Shown in pieces: positions 17,462 through 25,992 of a DNA stretch of 64,000 bases. This stretch comes from Rhodospirillales bacterium (lineage in GTDB: Bacteria; Pseudomonadota; Alphaproteobacteria; ATCC43930; CGMCC-115725): assembly GCA_028288725.1 (NCBI GenBank), contig JAQGIC010000074.1:1-64000 (forward strand), given 5' to 3'. The notes under the pieces are model-generated. The model did not search any database, had not been told where the DNA came from, and saw only the letters and a program-made list of their open reading frames with translations. A program made the position numbers and the translations under genes. How positions within the stretch are numbered: position 1 is the stretch's first letter; each line of letters starts with the position of its first letter.

Positions 17462-18465
17462 CTGCGCGGCACCCGGCCCTCGATCGGATAGGCGGGATCG
17501 CTGTAGCCGGGGGTGGACGGATGGCCGGTCGGCACCAGCCGGTCGATCAATTCCTCGTCCTCGGCAGTGAAACGATAGTCGAGGGCGGCTACGTAATCGT
17601 CCCATTGTTCCATGGTCCGGGGGCCCGCGATCGGCGCGGTGACCAGCTTGTTGTTCAGCACCCAAGCAATGGCGAACTGGCCGGCGGCAATGCCGCGCGC
17701 TTCGGCATGGGCCTTGATCTCCTGCGCCAGCACCAGGGATTCGCGGCGCCATTCGGTCTGCAGGATGCGCTTGTCCTGGCGGGCGACCCGGCTGTCGTTG
17801 GGCGGCGGCGCATCGGGCGAATATTTGCCGGTCAGCACGCCGCGCGCGAGCGGGCTGTAGGGTACCACGCCCAGTCCGTAATAGGCGCAAGCCGGCAGAT
17901 GCTCGACCTCGGGTACCCGGTTCATGGCGTTGTAGTAGGGCTGGCTGACCACCGGCCGGTCGATACCCAGCTGATCGGTCAGCCGGCAGATCTCGGCGAC
18001 GCGCCAGGAACGATAGTTGGAGACGCCGAAATAGCGGATCTTGCCCTGGCGCACGAGATCGCCCATCGCACGGACCGTCTCGTCGAGCGGCGTCGCCGGA
18101 TCCTCCTTATGCAGGTAGTAGACGTCGATATAGTCGGTGCCGAGCCGCTTCAGGCTGGCTTCGGCCGCCTGCATCACCCATTTGCGGCTGAGGCCCCGCT
18201 CGTTCGGCCCGTCGCCCATCGCGCCGGACAGCTTGGTCGCCAACACCCAGCGATCGCGCTCGGGCGCGATGGCACGGCCGACGATCGCCTCGGACTTGCC
18301 GTCGTTATAGACGTCGGCGGTGTCGATGAAATTGAAGCCGGCATCCCGGGCCTTGGCGATGATGCGGGCGGCGTCGCCTTCCTCGGTCGGGCCGCCGAAC
18401 ATCATGGTGCCGAGACAGAGCCGCGGCACCTTGATGCCGCTGCGCCCCAGATTGCGGTAGTCCAT
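17458..18465 (-). CDS. Aldo/keto reductase
   Basis: A 335-residue NADPH-dependent TIM-barrel oxidoreductase. The family pattern is complete: LGRSGIKVPRLCLGTMMFGG, GFNFIDTADVYNDGKSE with the catalytic Asp/Tyr, LATKLSG with the lysine, DYIDVYYLHKEDP with the histidine, GVSNY and the cofactor block PIAGPRTMEQWDDY. It resembles the YajO/potassium-channel-beta subgroup. The substrate is unknown. It ends on the same CTAG that terminates the facing gene. Upstream lies the repeat-filled gap 18466-18834. Confidence 0.92.
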   Translation of the reverse strand: MDYRNLGRSGIKVPRLCLGTMMFGGPTEEGDAARIIAKARDAGFNFIDTADVYNDGKSEAIVGRAIAPERDRWVLATKLSGAMGDGPNERGLSRKWVMQAAEASLKRLGTDYIDVYYLHKEDPATPLDETVRAMGDLVRQGKIRYFGVSNYRSWRVAEICRLTDQLGIDRPVVSQPYYNAMNRVPEVEHLPACAYYGLGVVPYSPLARGVLTGKYSPDAPPPNDSRVARQDKRILQTEWRRESLVLAQEIKAHAEARGIAAGQFAIAWVLNNKLVTAPIAGPRTMEQWDDYVAALDYRFTAEDEELIDRLVPTGHPSTPGYSDPAYPIEGRVPRS

Positions 18466-18493
18466 CGAATGCCTCCCAGAGTTTCTTCTCGAT

Positions 18494-18827
18494 CGTCATT
18501 CCCGCGCAGGCGGGAATCCAGCGAAAGCCGCGTCCCGCGGCGATATGACTTTGCCGCCGCGCTGCCGCGCCTAACACTCCGTCATACCCGGGCTTGACCC
18601 GGGCATCCACGCCCCTCCGCCGGAGCCCTGTTTGGCCGTGAAATCGGCTTGCCCAACCACGTGGATGGCCGGGTCAAGCCCGGCCATGACGATGTAAAAG
18701 ACTAACCGTCTGAATAAAACAGAAAGATATGTACATAGCCTAGCGCGAAGGCTGGAATCCAGGGCGGCCGCAAAGGCTGTCAGTGACCGTTCACCTGCTC
18801 TGGAATCCCGCCTGCGCGGGAATGACG
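18494..18827. repeat. Outer pair of 28-bp inverted repeats (18494-18521 / 18800-18827)
   Basis: The left copy begins CGTCATTCCCGCGCAGGCGG and continues GAATCCAG; the right copy is its reverse complement except for a single transition. Each copy also contains its own small dyad (CCCGC...GCGGG). Copies of this 'GTCATTCCCGC' type are frequent extragenic repeats in proteobacterial genomes. Together they bracket most of the 369-bp gap between the aldo/keto reductase and glcF, with no gene inside. Confidence 0.85.
18581..18690. repeat. Inner pair of 30-bp inverted repeats (18581-18610 / 18661-18690)
   Basis: GTCATACCCGGGCTTGACCC... at 18581-18610 faces GTGGATGGCCGGGTCAAGCC... at 18661-18690; the arms agree at 27 of 30 positions. 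They are nested within the outer pair at 18494-18827, so the whole gap could fold as a cruciform or a long hairpin RNA. The sequence between them and the A+T-richer stretch 18690-18760 encodes nothing I can support. Confidence 0.8.
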
Positions 18828-18834
18828 GAGAAAA

Positions 18835-20124
18835 TTAAGCCCCCAACGCCGCCGGCTTCGGCCCGCCGGTCGCCCAATCCAGCAGCTCGACGGTGTGCAC
18901 GACCGGCACGCCGGTGCCGCTGGCGATCTGGGTAATGCAGCCGATATTGCCGGCGGCGATCAGGTCGGGCGTGGTCGCGAGAATATTCGCAACCTTGCGC
19001 GCCTTCAGCTGTTCGGCGATCTCCGGCTGCAGCAGATTGTAGGTCCCGGCCGATCCGCAGCAGAGATGAGCCTCCGGCACTTCCTTCACGGCGTACCCGG
19101 CCGCGGCGAGCAGTGCCTTGGGCTCGGTCCGGATCTGCTGGCCGTGCTGCAGCGAGCAGGCCGCGTGATAGGCCACGGTCAGGCCGGAGGGCGCCGCCAC
19201 GGCACCCAGGCCCAGTTCTGCCATTACCTCGCTCACATCCTTGGCCAGCGCCGCGACGGCGGCGGCCTTCGCGGCATAGGCCGGATCCTCGCGCAGCATG
19301 AAGCCGTAGTCCTTCAGCGTCGTGCCGCAGCCGGATGTGTTGACGATGATCGCGTCGAGCCCCGCGCCGTCGACCTCGCGTGTCCAGGCGTCGATATTGG
19401 CCCGGGCCGCATCGTGCGACGCGTCGGTCTTGCCCATGTGATGAACCAGCGCGCCGCAACAGCCCGCCCCTTGCGCGACGACCACCTCGCAGCCGTGACG
19501 GGTCAGCAGCCGGATCGTCGCTTCGTTGATGCTGGGCGCCAGCACCTGCTGGGCGCAGCCGTTGAGCAGGGCCACGCGCTTGCGTCGCGGCCCGTCGGCC
19601 GCGAAGACCTGCGGCTTGTCGACCGCCGAGGGGGTCGGCAGATGCCCCGGGGCCAGCCGCAGCATCGGGCGCAAGCGCTTCGGCAGCAGCGGCGCCAAAG
19701 GCCTGGCCAGGATCGCGCCCATCAGGGCCAAGCGGAACAGGCCGGGGCGCGGCAGGACGAGGGCCAACAGCCGGCGCAGCTGCCGGTCGAGCCAGGGCCG
19801 CTGATAGGTCCGCTCGATCCAGGCGCGCCCATGGTCGACCAGATGCATGTAGTTGACGCCCGACGGACAGGTCGTCATGCAGGACAGGCACGACAGGCAG
19901 CGGTCGACATGCTTCACGATCTGTTCGGTCGCGGGCTTGTTCTGCTCCAGCATGTCCTTGATCAGGTAGATCCGGCCACGCGGGCTGTCGAGTTCGTCGC
20001 CCAGCAGCACATAGGTCGGACAGGTCGCGGTGCAAAAGCCGCAATGGACGCAGGCCCGCAGGATCTTGTCCGACTCGCGGACGTCCGGATCGGCGAGCTG
20101 AACGAAGGAGAAATGCGTCTGCAT
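18835..20124 (-). CDS. glcF: Glycolate oxidase iron-sulfur subunit
   Basis: The electron-transfer subunit of membrane-associated glycolate oxidase, which converts glycolate to glyoxylate. The 429-residue protein has two [4Fe-4S] ferredoxin motifs, C25-x2-C28-x2-C31-x3-C35 (CVHCGFCTATCP) and C76-x2-C79-x2-C82-x3-C86, then two CCG domains (GAGCCGALVHHMG and AHLCCGSAGTYN). ATG 20124 gives the normal GlcF N-terminus MQTHFSFVQLADP. It lies 5 bases after the glcE stop, so the two are cotranscribed. The partner glcD is about 5 kb away on the same strand, separated by three opposite-strand genes. Confidence 0.94.
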   Translation of the reverse strand: MQTHFSFVQLADPDVRESDKILRACVHCGFCTATCPTYVLLGDELDSPRGRIYLIKDMLEQNKPATEQIVKHVDRCLSCLSCMTTCPSGVNYMHLVDHGRAWIERTYQRPWLDRQLRRLLALVLPRPGLFRLALMGAILARPLAPLLPKRLRPMLRLAPGHLPTPSAVDKPQVFAADGPRRKRVALLNGCAQQVLAPSINEATIRLLTRHGCEVVVAQGAGCCGALVHHMGKTDASHDAARANIDAWTREVDGAGLDAIIVNTSGCGTTLKDYGFMLREDPAYAAKAAAVAALAKDVSEVMAELGLGAVAAPSGLTVAYHAACSLQHGQQIRTEPKALLAAAGYAVKEVPEAHLCCGSAGTYNLLQPEIAEQLKARKVANILATTPDLIAAGNIGCITQIASGTGVPVVHTVELLDWATGGPKPAALGA

Positions 20125-20129
20125 CTGGG

Positions 20130-21320
20130 TTAAACCCCTTCGACCATGCGGCCGGGATTGAGAATGCCGAGCGGATCGAAGCTCGCCTTGACGCGCCGGC
20201 TGAGGGCCGCGAGCGGTGCCGGTTCCGGCTCGAACACCGCGACCCGCGCGCGGACATCGGCCGCCGCCCGCACCAGCGTCGCATGGCCCGACGGCCCCTT
20301 GGCCTGGCGTATCCGCGCCGAGTTGCCGTCCGGGGCGGCCGGCAGCGCCAGCCAGACCAAGCCGCCGGCCCAGTCGAGATAGGCTTCCGCCTCGGGCAGC
20401 GCCGCGACCAGCCGGGCACCGTCCAAGGGCGCCACCGACACGCGCCAGACATCGCGCGACGGATCCGCCCCGAAGGGCTCGGCATCGCGGACCCGGCACC
20501 AGAAATCATCCGATCGGGCGCCATCCAGGCGGGACGCCGCCCCGCCGATCAGCCCCATCAGCGCGTCCAGGCGAAAGTCGACCGACGCGTCCAGGCCTTC
20601 GAAGCGCAGGGCGGTCACCGCCGCCCCCTCGCCCACGCCCACGCGCTGGGCCAGCAGGGCCGGCAGCCAGGCGGCGCCCGAGACCTCGTTGGAGCTGCCG
20701 AGCGCCGCCGCCATCGACCCGGCCGCGGTCGCCGCGTCCTGGTCCAGCAGCAACAGGGTCGCCGTCCGCTCCGGCCGGGGCAGCACCTTCAGCGTCACCT
20801 CGCTCATCACGGCGAGCGTGCCGAACGAACCGGCCAGCAGTTTCGACAGGTCGAACCCGGTGACGTTCTTGACGACCCGGCCGCCGGCCTTGAACAGCTC
20901 GCCCCGGCCGCTGACCGCCTGGAAGCCCAGCAGATGGTCGCGCGCGGCCCCCGCCGTCAGGCGGCGGGGCCCGGCCAGATTCGCGGCGACGATGCCGCCG
21001 ATCGTCTGGGTGCCCGGCGCCGTGCCGAGCAGCCGGGCCCAATCCGGCGGCTCGAACGCCAGCTGCTGGCCCTTCTGCGCCAGGGACTGCTCGATCTCGA
21101 TCAGCGTCGTGCCGGCATGGGCCGAGATCACCAGCTCCTCCGGCTCATAGAGCATGATGCCGCGCAAGGCGCTCAGCGACAGGCGATGGGTGGCTTCGAC
21201 CGGACGGCCCATGCCGCGTTTGGTGCCGGCGCCCGATATTTCCAACGGTAACCGTTCAGCCGACGCGGTCGCGACGGCATCGGTCAGCGCCGCGATGCTT
21301 TCAGGCCTCAACTCACTCAT
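20130..21320 (-). CDS. glcE: Glycolate oxidase FAD-binding subunit
   Basis: A 396-residue FAD_binding_4 protein, the second flavin subunit of the GlcDEF complex. The FAD motifs are visible in ISGAGTKRGMGRP, YEPEELVISAHAGTTLIEIEQSLAQKGQQLAFEPPDWA, GGIVAANLAGPRRLTAGAARDHLLGFQAVSGRGELFKAGGRVVKNVTGFDLSKLLAGSFGTL and the closing FDPLGILNPGRM. The start at 21320 gives the compact GlcE N-terminus MSELRPESIAAL. It begins the glcEF unit and is divergent from the TonB-dependent receptor gene, with a 259-bp shared upstream region. Confidence 0.94.
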   Translation of the reverse strand: MSELRPESIAALTDAVATASAERLPLEISGAGTKRGMGRPVEATHRLSLSALRGIMLYEPEELVISAHAGTTLIEIEQSLAQKGQQLAFEPPDWARLLGTAPGTQTIGGIVAANLAGPRRLTAGAARDHLLGFQAVSGRGELFKAGGRVVKNVTGFDLSKLLAGSFGTLAVMSEVTLKVLPRPERTATLLLLDQDAATAAGSMAAALGSSNEVSGAAWLPALLAQRVGVGEGAAVTALRFEGLDASVDFRLDALMGLIGGAASRLDGARSDDFWCRVRDAEPFGADPSRDVWRVSVAPLDGARLVAALPEAEAYLDWAGGLVWLALPAAPDGNSARIRQAKGPSGHATLVRAAADVRARVAVFEPEPAPLAALSRRVKASFDPLGILNPGRMVEGV

Positions 21321-21490
21321 CGTTCGGCTTCTCTTTTCGGCGCGAATGGGTGACGGGACCGCCCCCCTCAGGCCGTTCCTTTTAGCCCGATCGTGGCCGT
21401 CTTGCACCATCTCGTAACGACCCGCCGATTGCGACGACTTCGCCATCCAATCGTGCTCAAAGCCGGCCAAATCGGCGCGACCGGCCCAAT

Positions 21491-21509
21491 TGTGACAGGC
21501 ATCGTCACA
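21491..21509. promoter_or_regulatory. Inverted repeat in the glcE / receptor divergent promoter region
   Basis: TGTGAC (21491-21496) and GTCACA (21504-21509) form a 6-bp perfect dyad separated by 7 bases. It resembles a CRP-type half-site pair (TGTGA/TCACA) but the spacing is 9 rather than 6, so a CRP site is unlikely. It lies 71 bases before the receptor start and 170 before glcE, a sensible operator position for either. Confidence 0.4.
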
Positions 21510-21579
21510 CAAATGACGCGGATCGAGGGGCCGAAGCATCATCTCCGGATCCGCGGTCGGGGACATATTGGGGGTTCAT

Positions 21580-24500
21580 ATGTTGTCTTTTCACGGGGGA
21601 AAAATCCGCCCGAAGCTGGACTATCGACTTAAGGGCTCTGTCGCCCTGGTCGTGCTGCTGGGGCTGTTGCCGGCGGTTTCCGCGTTCGCGCAGACCGCGC
21701 CACAAACTGAAACAATCGAAGTAACCGGTTCGCGCCTGAAGAACAGCGACGCGGCGAGCGCCAACCCGATCACGGTCGTGTCGAGCGAAGACATTTCCAA
21801 AATGTCGGCGACGTCGGTCGAGCAGGTCCTGATGAAGCTGCCGTCGGTCGATTTCACCGCCGGATTCACCGCCAACAGCTCAAACGGCGGCGTCGGCGCC
21901 TCCCAGGCCAGCTTGCGCAATCTGGGTCCGGTGCGCACGCTCATCCTGCTGAACGGCCAGCGCTTTCCGTTCACCGACGTCCAACAGGCGACCAATTCGG
22001 TCGATCTCGATAACATTCCCGTGTCGATGATCGACCATATCGAAGTGCTGCGCGACGGCGCCTCGTCGATCTACGGTGCCGATGCGATCGGCGGCGTGAT
22101 CAACATCATCACCAAGCAGCACTTCAACGGCGTCGAGATCGGCGGCGGCGTCGGCGAGACCAGCTACGGCGACGGTCTGCGCCACAACGTCTATTCGACC
22201 ATCGGCGCCGACTTCGACCGCGGCAATGTCCTGATCAATGTCGGCACCGATCATACCGACGCCATCTCCCAGGGCGCCCGTGCCTGGGCCATCAGCCAGC
22301 ATCCGGAAGCCGATGCCTATAATTACACGCAGATCTCCAGCCGCCTCACCGGCGCTGTCGGCCTGATCAATTCGGGCCCGATCGACCCGAAGACGGGGCT
22401 CGCGACACCGCAACAGTGGTACTATGGCACCAATGGTATCAACAACCCGATCCTGTCCAAGAATTCCTATCTGCTCGGCACGACCCAGATCTCGCCAGGC
22501 GTCTTCACCGGCGGCGGCATCAGCCCGGGCGATCTCGGCGTCGCGGGCGTCGGCACCTACTTCAACTACCTGCCGACGCAGGGCCTGACGGCCGGCCTCG
22601 ATCGTCAGCAGATCAACTTCACGACCCACTATGACCTGGCGCCGAATATCACGGCGGTGGTCGAGGCTTTCTATACCGACCGCCAGTCGAACGAGATCCT
22701 GAACCCGGAGCCGCTCGGCTATAACGTGACGACGCCGCAGTTCCCGAACGGTCTGTATGTGGCGGCCCGTCTGCCGGACGGCACGCTGAACCCGTATAAT
22801 CCGACGAACGCGGCCAACGCCGCGGCGCTCTATGGCGCGGGCAACGTCAATACCAACGTGCCGATCCTGACCCGCCGGTTCGAGAACGGTCCGCGCTACT
22901 ACACGGACGACGTGCAGACTTACCGGATCCGTGCCGCCCTGCAGGGTACCCTGATGGGCAAATACGACTGGGAAGTCGGCTACATGTACGGCAAGTCGTC
23001 CGCGACCTACAACGTGGCGAACGAGGCGAATTTCTACAAGCTCTCCCAGGAAATGGGCATCAACCCCTGCGGCAGCTCGCCAGGCTGCTCGCTCGCCAAT
23101 TTCTTCGGCTACAACACGCTGACCCCGGCCCAGGCCAAGTATTTCTCGTTCACCAATACGGACACGAGCGAATACACCGAGCAGGACGTCTACGGCCATA
23201 TCGGCGGTACGGTCTATCAGTTGCCGGCGGGTCCGCTCGGCGTCGTCGTCGGCTTCGAATATCGTCCCGATACGCTGTTCGACCATCCGAGTTCGATCAC
23301 CAGCCAGGGCGATGGTGCGACCTACTCGCTGCCGACATCGGGCAGCTATGCCACGTCGTCGGGTTACGTCGAAGTCAACGCGCCGCTGCTGTCGAACCTG
23401 CCGTTCGTCAAAATGCTGACGGTCGACGCCTCGGGCCGGTACGACTACAACACGACCTTCGGTCAGGCGACGACCTATAAGGTCGGCCTCGACTACGCCA
23501 TCAACGACGATTGGCGTCTGCGGGGCAGTCATTCGACCGGCTTCCGGGCCCCGCAGCTCCGCGAACTCTACAGCGGTGCATCGCAAGGTCAGATCGGCGG
23601 CGCCGATCCTTGCGCAACCGGCCAGGCCTATGCCAACAGTGCCGCCTGCCTGGCCTCGCTCCCGGCCGGGGTGACCACGACCAGCCTGATCGCGGGCAAC
23701 CAGGTCACGGAGGCGACCGGCGGCAACCCGCAGCTGCATCCGGAAACCTCGCAGGAATGGTCCCTCGGTGGCGTGGCAACGCCGCATTGGATCCCGGGCC
23801 TGTCGGTTTCGACCGATTTCTACACCGTGCTGATCCGCAATGAGATCAGCAACTACAATGCCAACTCGCTGCTGGCCGCCTGCTTCGGCGGGGTGCCGTA
23901 CCTGGTTTCCCAGACGGTCGCCTGTCAGCTGGTCGGCCCGCGGACCACGAGCGGCGCGCTCGGCCCGATCAAGGCGATCAACGCCAATATCGGTGCCGAA
24001 AACACCGACGGCATCGACATCGACCTGGCCTATGGCATCGATACCGCGAAGCTGGGCCTGCCGGCTTGGGGCCATCTGGCGTTCAATGGCCAAGTCAATT
24101 ACCTGCTGAGCGACAATGTCTCTGCCGGCGGCGTGACGCAGCAGCAAGCCGGGACTTGGAACGGCGACAATGGCGAGCCGCGCTTCAAGGCCCTTATGAA
24201 CCTGCAGTTCGCCCGCGACAGCTGGTCGGTCGGTTGGACCACGCGCTACTACGGCGGTCTGAAGGCTGCCCCCGGTACCGTGACGCCGGATCCGGCCCTC
24301 GCATCGAGCTACGATGCGGCCGGCAACCTGTTGAGCTGCGCTGCGGCCGGCGTCGCAAAGAGCTGCGGCGATTGGGAAGGCAATCACGCGGCTGGTATCT
24401 TCTATCATGACATCAGCGGCAACTTTCAATACAAGAACGTCAATCTGACGGTCGGTGTCGACAACCTGTTCGACAAGGCCCCGCCGTTCCTTTATCCCAC

Positions 24501-24582
24501 GGGCCAGTCAAACGCCCCGGGTTCCGCCGGTTATGACTTCACCGGCCGGTTCATCTACATGAAAGCGTCGATCAAGTTCTAA
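21580..24582 (+). CDS. TonB-dependent outer-membrane receptor
   Basis: A 1000-residue outer-membrane gated channel. The signal peptide (RLKGSVALVVLLGLLPAVSAFAQ) is followed by a TonB-box-like ETIEVTGSRL, the plug domain (SVEQVLMKLPSVDF ... LRNLGPVRTLILLNGQRFP ... IDHIEVLRDGASSIYGADAIGGVINIIT) and a large beta-barrel ending in the aromatic terminus FIYMKASIKF. Four pairs of cysteines in predicted loops are notable. Members import siderophores, cobalamin, sugars or other large solutes; the substrate cannot be told. ATG 21580 has a GGGG ribosome binding site; an upstream TTG is in frame. A hairpin terminator follows at 24592. The two regulator genes downstream are candidates for its control. Confidence 0.93.
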   Translation: MLSFHGGKIRPKLDYRLKGSVALVVLLGLLPAVSAFAQTAPQTETIEVTGSRLKNSDAASANPITVVSSEDISKMSATSVEQVLMKLPSVDFTAGFTANSSNGGVGASQASLRNLGPVRTLILLNGQRFPFTDVQQATNSVDLDNIPVSMIDHIEVLRDGASSIYGADAIGGVINIITKQHFNGVEIGGGVGETSYGDGLRHNVYSTIGADFDRGNVLINVGTDHTDAISQGARAWAISQHPEADAYNYTQISSRLTGAVGLINSGPIDPKTGLATPQQWYYGTNGINNPILSKNSYLLGTTQISPGVFTGGGISPGDLGVAGVGTYFNYLPTQGLTAGLDRQQINFTTHYDLAPNITAVVEAFYTDRQSNEILNPEPLGYNVTTPQFPNGLYVAARLPDGTLNPYNPTNAANAAALYGAGNVNTNVPILTRRFENGPRYYTDDVQTYRIRAALQGTLMGKYDWEVGYMYGKSSATYNVANEANFYKLSQEMGINPCGSSPGCSLANFFGYNTLTPAQAKYFSFTNTDTSEYTEQDVYGHIGGTVYQLPAGPLGVVVGFEYRPDTLFDHPSSITSQGDGATYSLPTSGSYATSSGYVEVNAPLLSNLPFVKMLTVDASGRYDYNTTFGQATTYKVGLDYAINDDWRLRGSHSTGFRAPQLRELYSGASQGQIGGADPCATGQAYANSAACLASLPAGVTTTSLIAGNQVTEATGGNPQLHPETSQEWSLGGVATPHWIPGLSVSTDFYTVLIRNEISNYNANSLLAACFGGVPYLVSQTVACQLVGPRTTSGALGPIKAINANIGAENTDGIDIDLAYGIDTAKLGLPAWGHLAFNGQVNYLLSDNVSAGGVTQQQAGTWNGDNGEPRFKALMNLQFARDSWSVGWTTRYYGGLKAAPGTVTPDPALASSYDAAGNLLSCAAAGVAKSCGDWEGNHAAGIFYHDISGNFQYKNVNLTVGVDNLFDKAPPFLYPTGQSNAPGSAGYDFTGRFIYMKASIKF

Positions 24583-24591
24583 AATTTAGGG

Positions 24592-24640
24592 TGGCGCGCG
24601 GAGGAATCCGCGCGCCATTGCTTACAAGCACTTTCTTTTC
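24592..24640 (+). terminator. Rho-independent terminator after the receptor gene
   Basis: Arms 24592-24602 (TGGCGCGCGGA) and 24607-24617 pair perfectly around a GGAA tetraloop, and a T-rich run (TTGCTTACAAGCACTTTCTTTT) follows. It starts 9 bases after the receptor stop codon. It separates the receptor transcript from the RepL-like gene, which may therefore depend on its own promoter or on read-through. Confidence 0.8.
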
Positions 24641-24668
24641 CTCAATCCTGACAGAGGGCGAGAGTGAC

Positions 24669-24980
24669 ATGAACCACCTGAACGGCATGATGATTGCCCG
24701 GTCTCCGGCCTTTGGCCGCGAAGCCTATAAGATTCTCTGGTACCTGACGGAACAGCTCGAGTTCGACAACTTCGCCGTCCTCAATATCGGCGAGATTTCG
24801 TCCGACCTCGGGCTCAAATCCCAGGCCGTGAGCCGCGCGTTGCGCACGCTGATCGACGGCGGCGTCGTCGAACGGGGTCCGCGGGTCGGCCAGCGGAGTT
24901 CATTTCGCTTCGTGCCGGCAGCAGCGCCGTATTCGCAACGCAGGGATCTAAAAATAGAGCAACCGCCGGCGATGACTTGA
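24669..24980 (+). CDS. RepL-like winged-helix DNA-binding protein
   Basis: A 103-residue protein made almost wholly of one winged helix: GREAYKILWYLTEQLEFDNFAVLNIGEISSDLGLKSQAVSRALRTLIDGGVVERGPRVGQRSSFRFVP. The layout (single helix, 'YL...L.FDNF..L...EI...LG....VSRAL..L...G...RGP.VG....FR') matches the RepL family, first known as replication initiators of small rolling-circle plasmids. Here it sits in the chromosome with no plasmid genes, between a TonB-dependent receptor and an AraC regulator, so a transcription-factor role is more likely. The ATG at 24669 follows GAGGGCGAGA. Family assignment is by pattern only. Confidence 0.7.
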   Translation: MNHLNGMMIARSPAFGREAYKILWYLTEQLEFDNFAVLNIGEISSDLGLKSQAVSRALRTLIDGGVVERGPRVGQRSSFRFVPAAAPYSQRRDLKIEQPPAMT

Positions 24981-25116
24981 GTAATTTGAGGTATTCAGAG
25001 ACCGTGCGACAGTATGTCCATGGGACTCGTTAGCATAAATATAAATAGTCTAAGCTCAGATAATGTCTTCCTTCATAGCTCCATTCGGTGAGCTTTTCGC
25101 GAAAGGAGGGGATGTA
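24981..25116 (+). promoter_or_regulatory. A+T-rich promoter region and strong Shine-Dalgarno of the AraC gene
   Basis: This gap is markedly richer in A+T than its surroundings (TAGCATAAATATAAATAGTC around 25031-25050), as expected of a promoter. AAGGAGG at 25103-25109, 7 bases before ATG 25117, is the best Shine-Dalgarno in the window and decides the start of the regulator against an upstream in-frame ATG at 25063. Confidence 0.6.
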
Positions 25117-25983
25117 ATGGGCCGAGACGAAAGGATTGTCGCGATACCCGGTACGGTCCGCCGTATCGCGGTACCCGCGGATCCGATTTTGCCCGGCCTG
25201 ACAGTCGGTCTCTACGCCACCGGTCGCGGTCGGTTCGAGGCCGCGCCCGCCCCGGAACATCGCCTGATCGTACAGATGGGCGCCGCGGCCATGACCGATT
25301 GCCGCGTCGACGATCAGCAGCAGACCCGCCCCCAGATGCACGGCGATATCGACCTGCTGCCGGCGGGATCGACCGCCAGCTGGGAGATCGATCCGTCGGC
25401 GATCTCCATTCGGTTCCGGTTCACCCCCGCCCTGCTGCGGCGTATGGCGGCGGATATCGGGCTCAATCCCGATCTGATCGACCTTACGCCGCAATTGCAG
25501 GCGCGCGACGCCCAGATCGAGCATATCGCGTCGGCCCTCCATGCGGCGCTGACGACCGAGGGATCGCTCGGGCGGCTGTACGGCGAGAGCCTCGGCACGG
25601 CGTTCATGGCGCGCGCGGTCAGCCGCTTCGTCGCCGAGACGCCGGTCAAGGTCAAGGGCGGCCTGCCGAAGCGGCAGTTGCAGCGCGTCATCGACTATGT
25701 CGACGCGTTCACGGATGAGGCCCTGTCGCTGATCGATCTCGCCGCGATCGCCGGCGTCAGCGTCTCGCACTTCAAAAGCCAGTTCCGCCGCTCGATGGGC
25801 GTGCCGGTGCATCAATATGTGATCCAGCGTCGGGTCGAGAAGGCCAAGTCCCTGCTGATGCAGGGCCGCGCCATCAGCCAGGTGGCGCTCGACGTCGGCT
25901 TCTCGCACCAGAGCCACATGGCCCGCTGCATGCGCCGCGTGCTGGGCCTGTCCCCGATGGAGGTCTCCCGCCTGGCGGGCTGA
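25117..25983 (+). CDS. AraC-family transcriptional regulator
   Basis: A 288-residue regulator. The C-terminal ~100 residues hold the two AraC helix-turn-helix units (LSLIDLAAIAGVSVSHFKSQFRRSMGVPVHQYVIQRRVEKAKSLLMQGRAISQVALDVGFSHQSHMARCMRRVLGLSPMEV), a textbook match. The N-terminal ~180 residues have no domain I can name and probably sense a ligand. The start at 25117 is set by the ideal AAGGAGG site. The gene is convergent with glcD (10 bases apart) and reads in the same direction as the RepL-like and receptor genes, so it is a candidate regulator of the receptor or of glc. Confidence 0.9.
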   Translation: MGRDERIVAIPGTVRRIAVPADPILPGLTVGLYATGRGRFEAAPAPEHRLIVQMGAAAMTDCRVDDQQQTRPQMHGDIDLLPAGSTASWEIDPSAISIRFRFTPALLRRMAADIGLNPDLIDLTPQLQARDAQIEHIASALHAALTTEGSLGRLYGESLGTAFMARAVSRFVAETPVKVKGGLPKRQLQRVIDYVDAFTDEALSLIDLAAIAGVSVSHFKSQFRRSMGVPVHQYVIQRRVEKAKSLLMQGRAISQVALDVGFSHQSHMARCMRRVLGLSPMEVSRLAG

Positions 25984-25992
25984 GCGGAATGC

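Noticed and set aside
21491-21509. Inverted repeat considered as a CRP site
   Set aside because: The half-sites match but the spacing is 9 instead of 6 bases, so I only call it a candidate operator.
21880-24429. A minus-strand open frame of about 850 codons
   Set aside because: It is antisense to the TonB-dependent receptor, whose motifs and signal peptide are unequivocal.
25063-25116. Upstream ATG as start of the AraC regulator
   Set aside because: The ATG at 25117 has an ideal AAGGAGG site at 7 bases, while the upstream one has none and would put that site inside the coding sequence.
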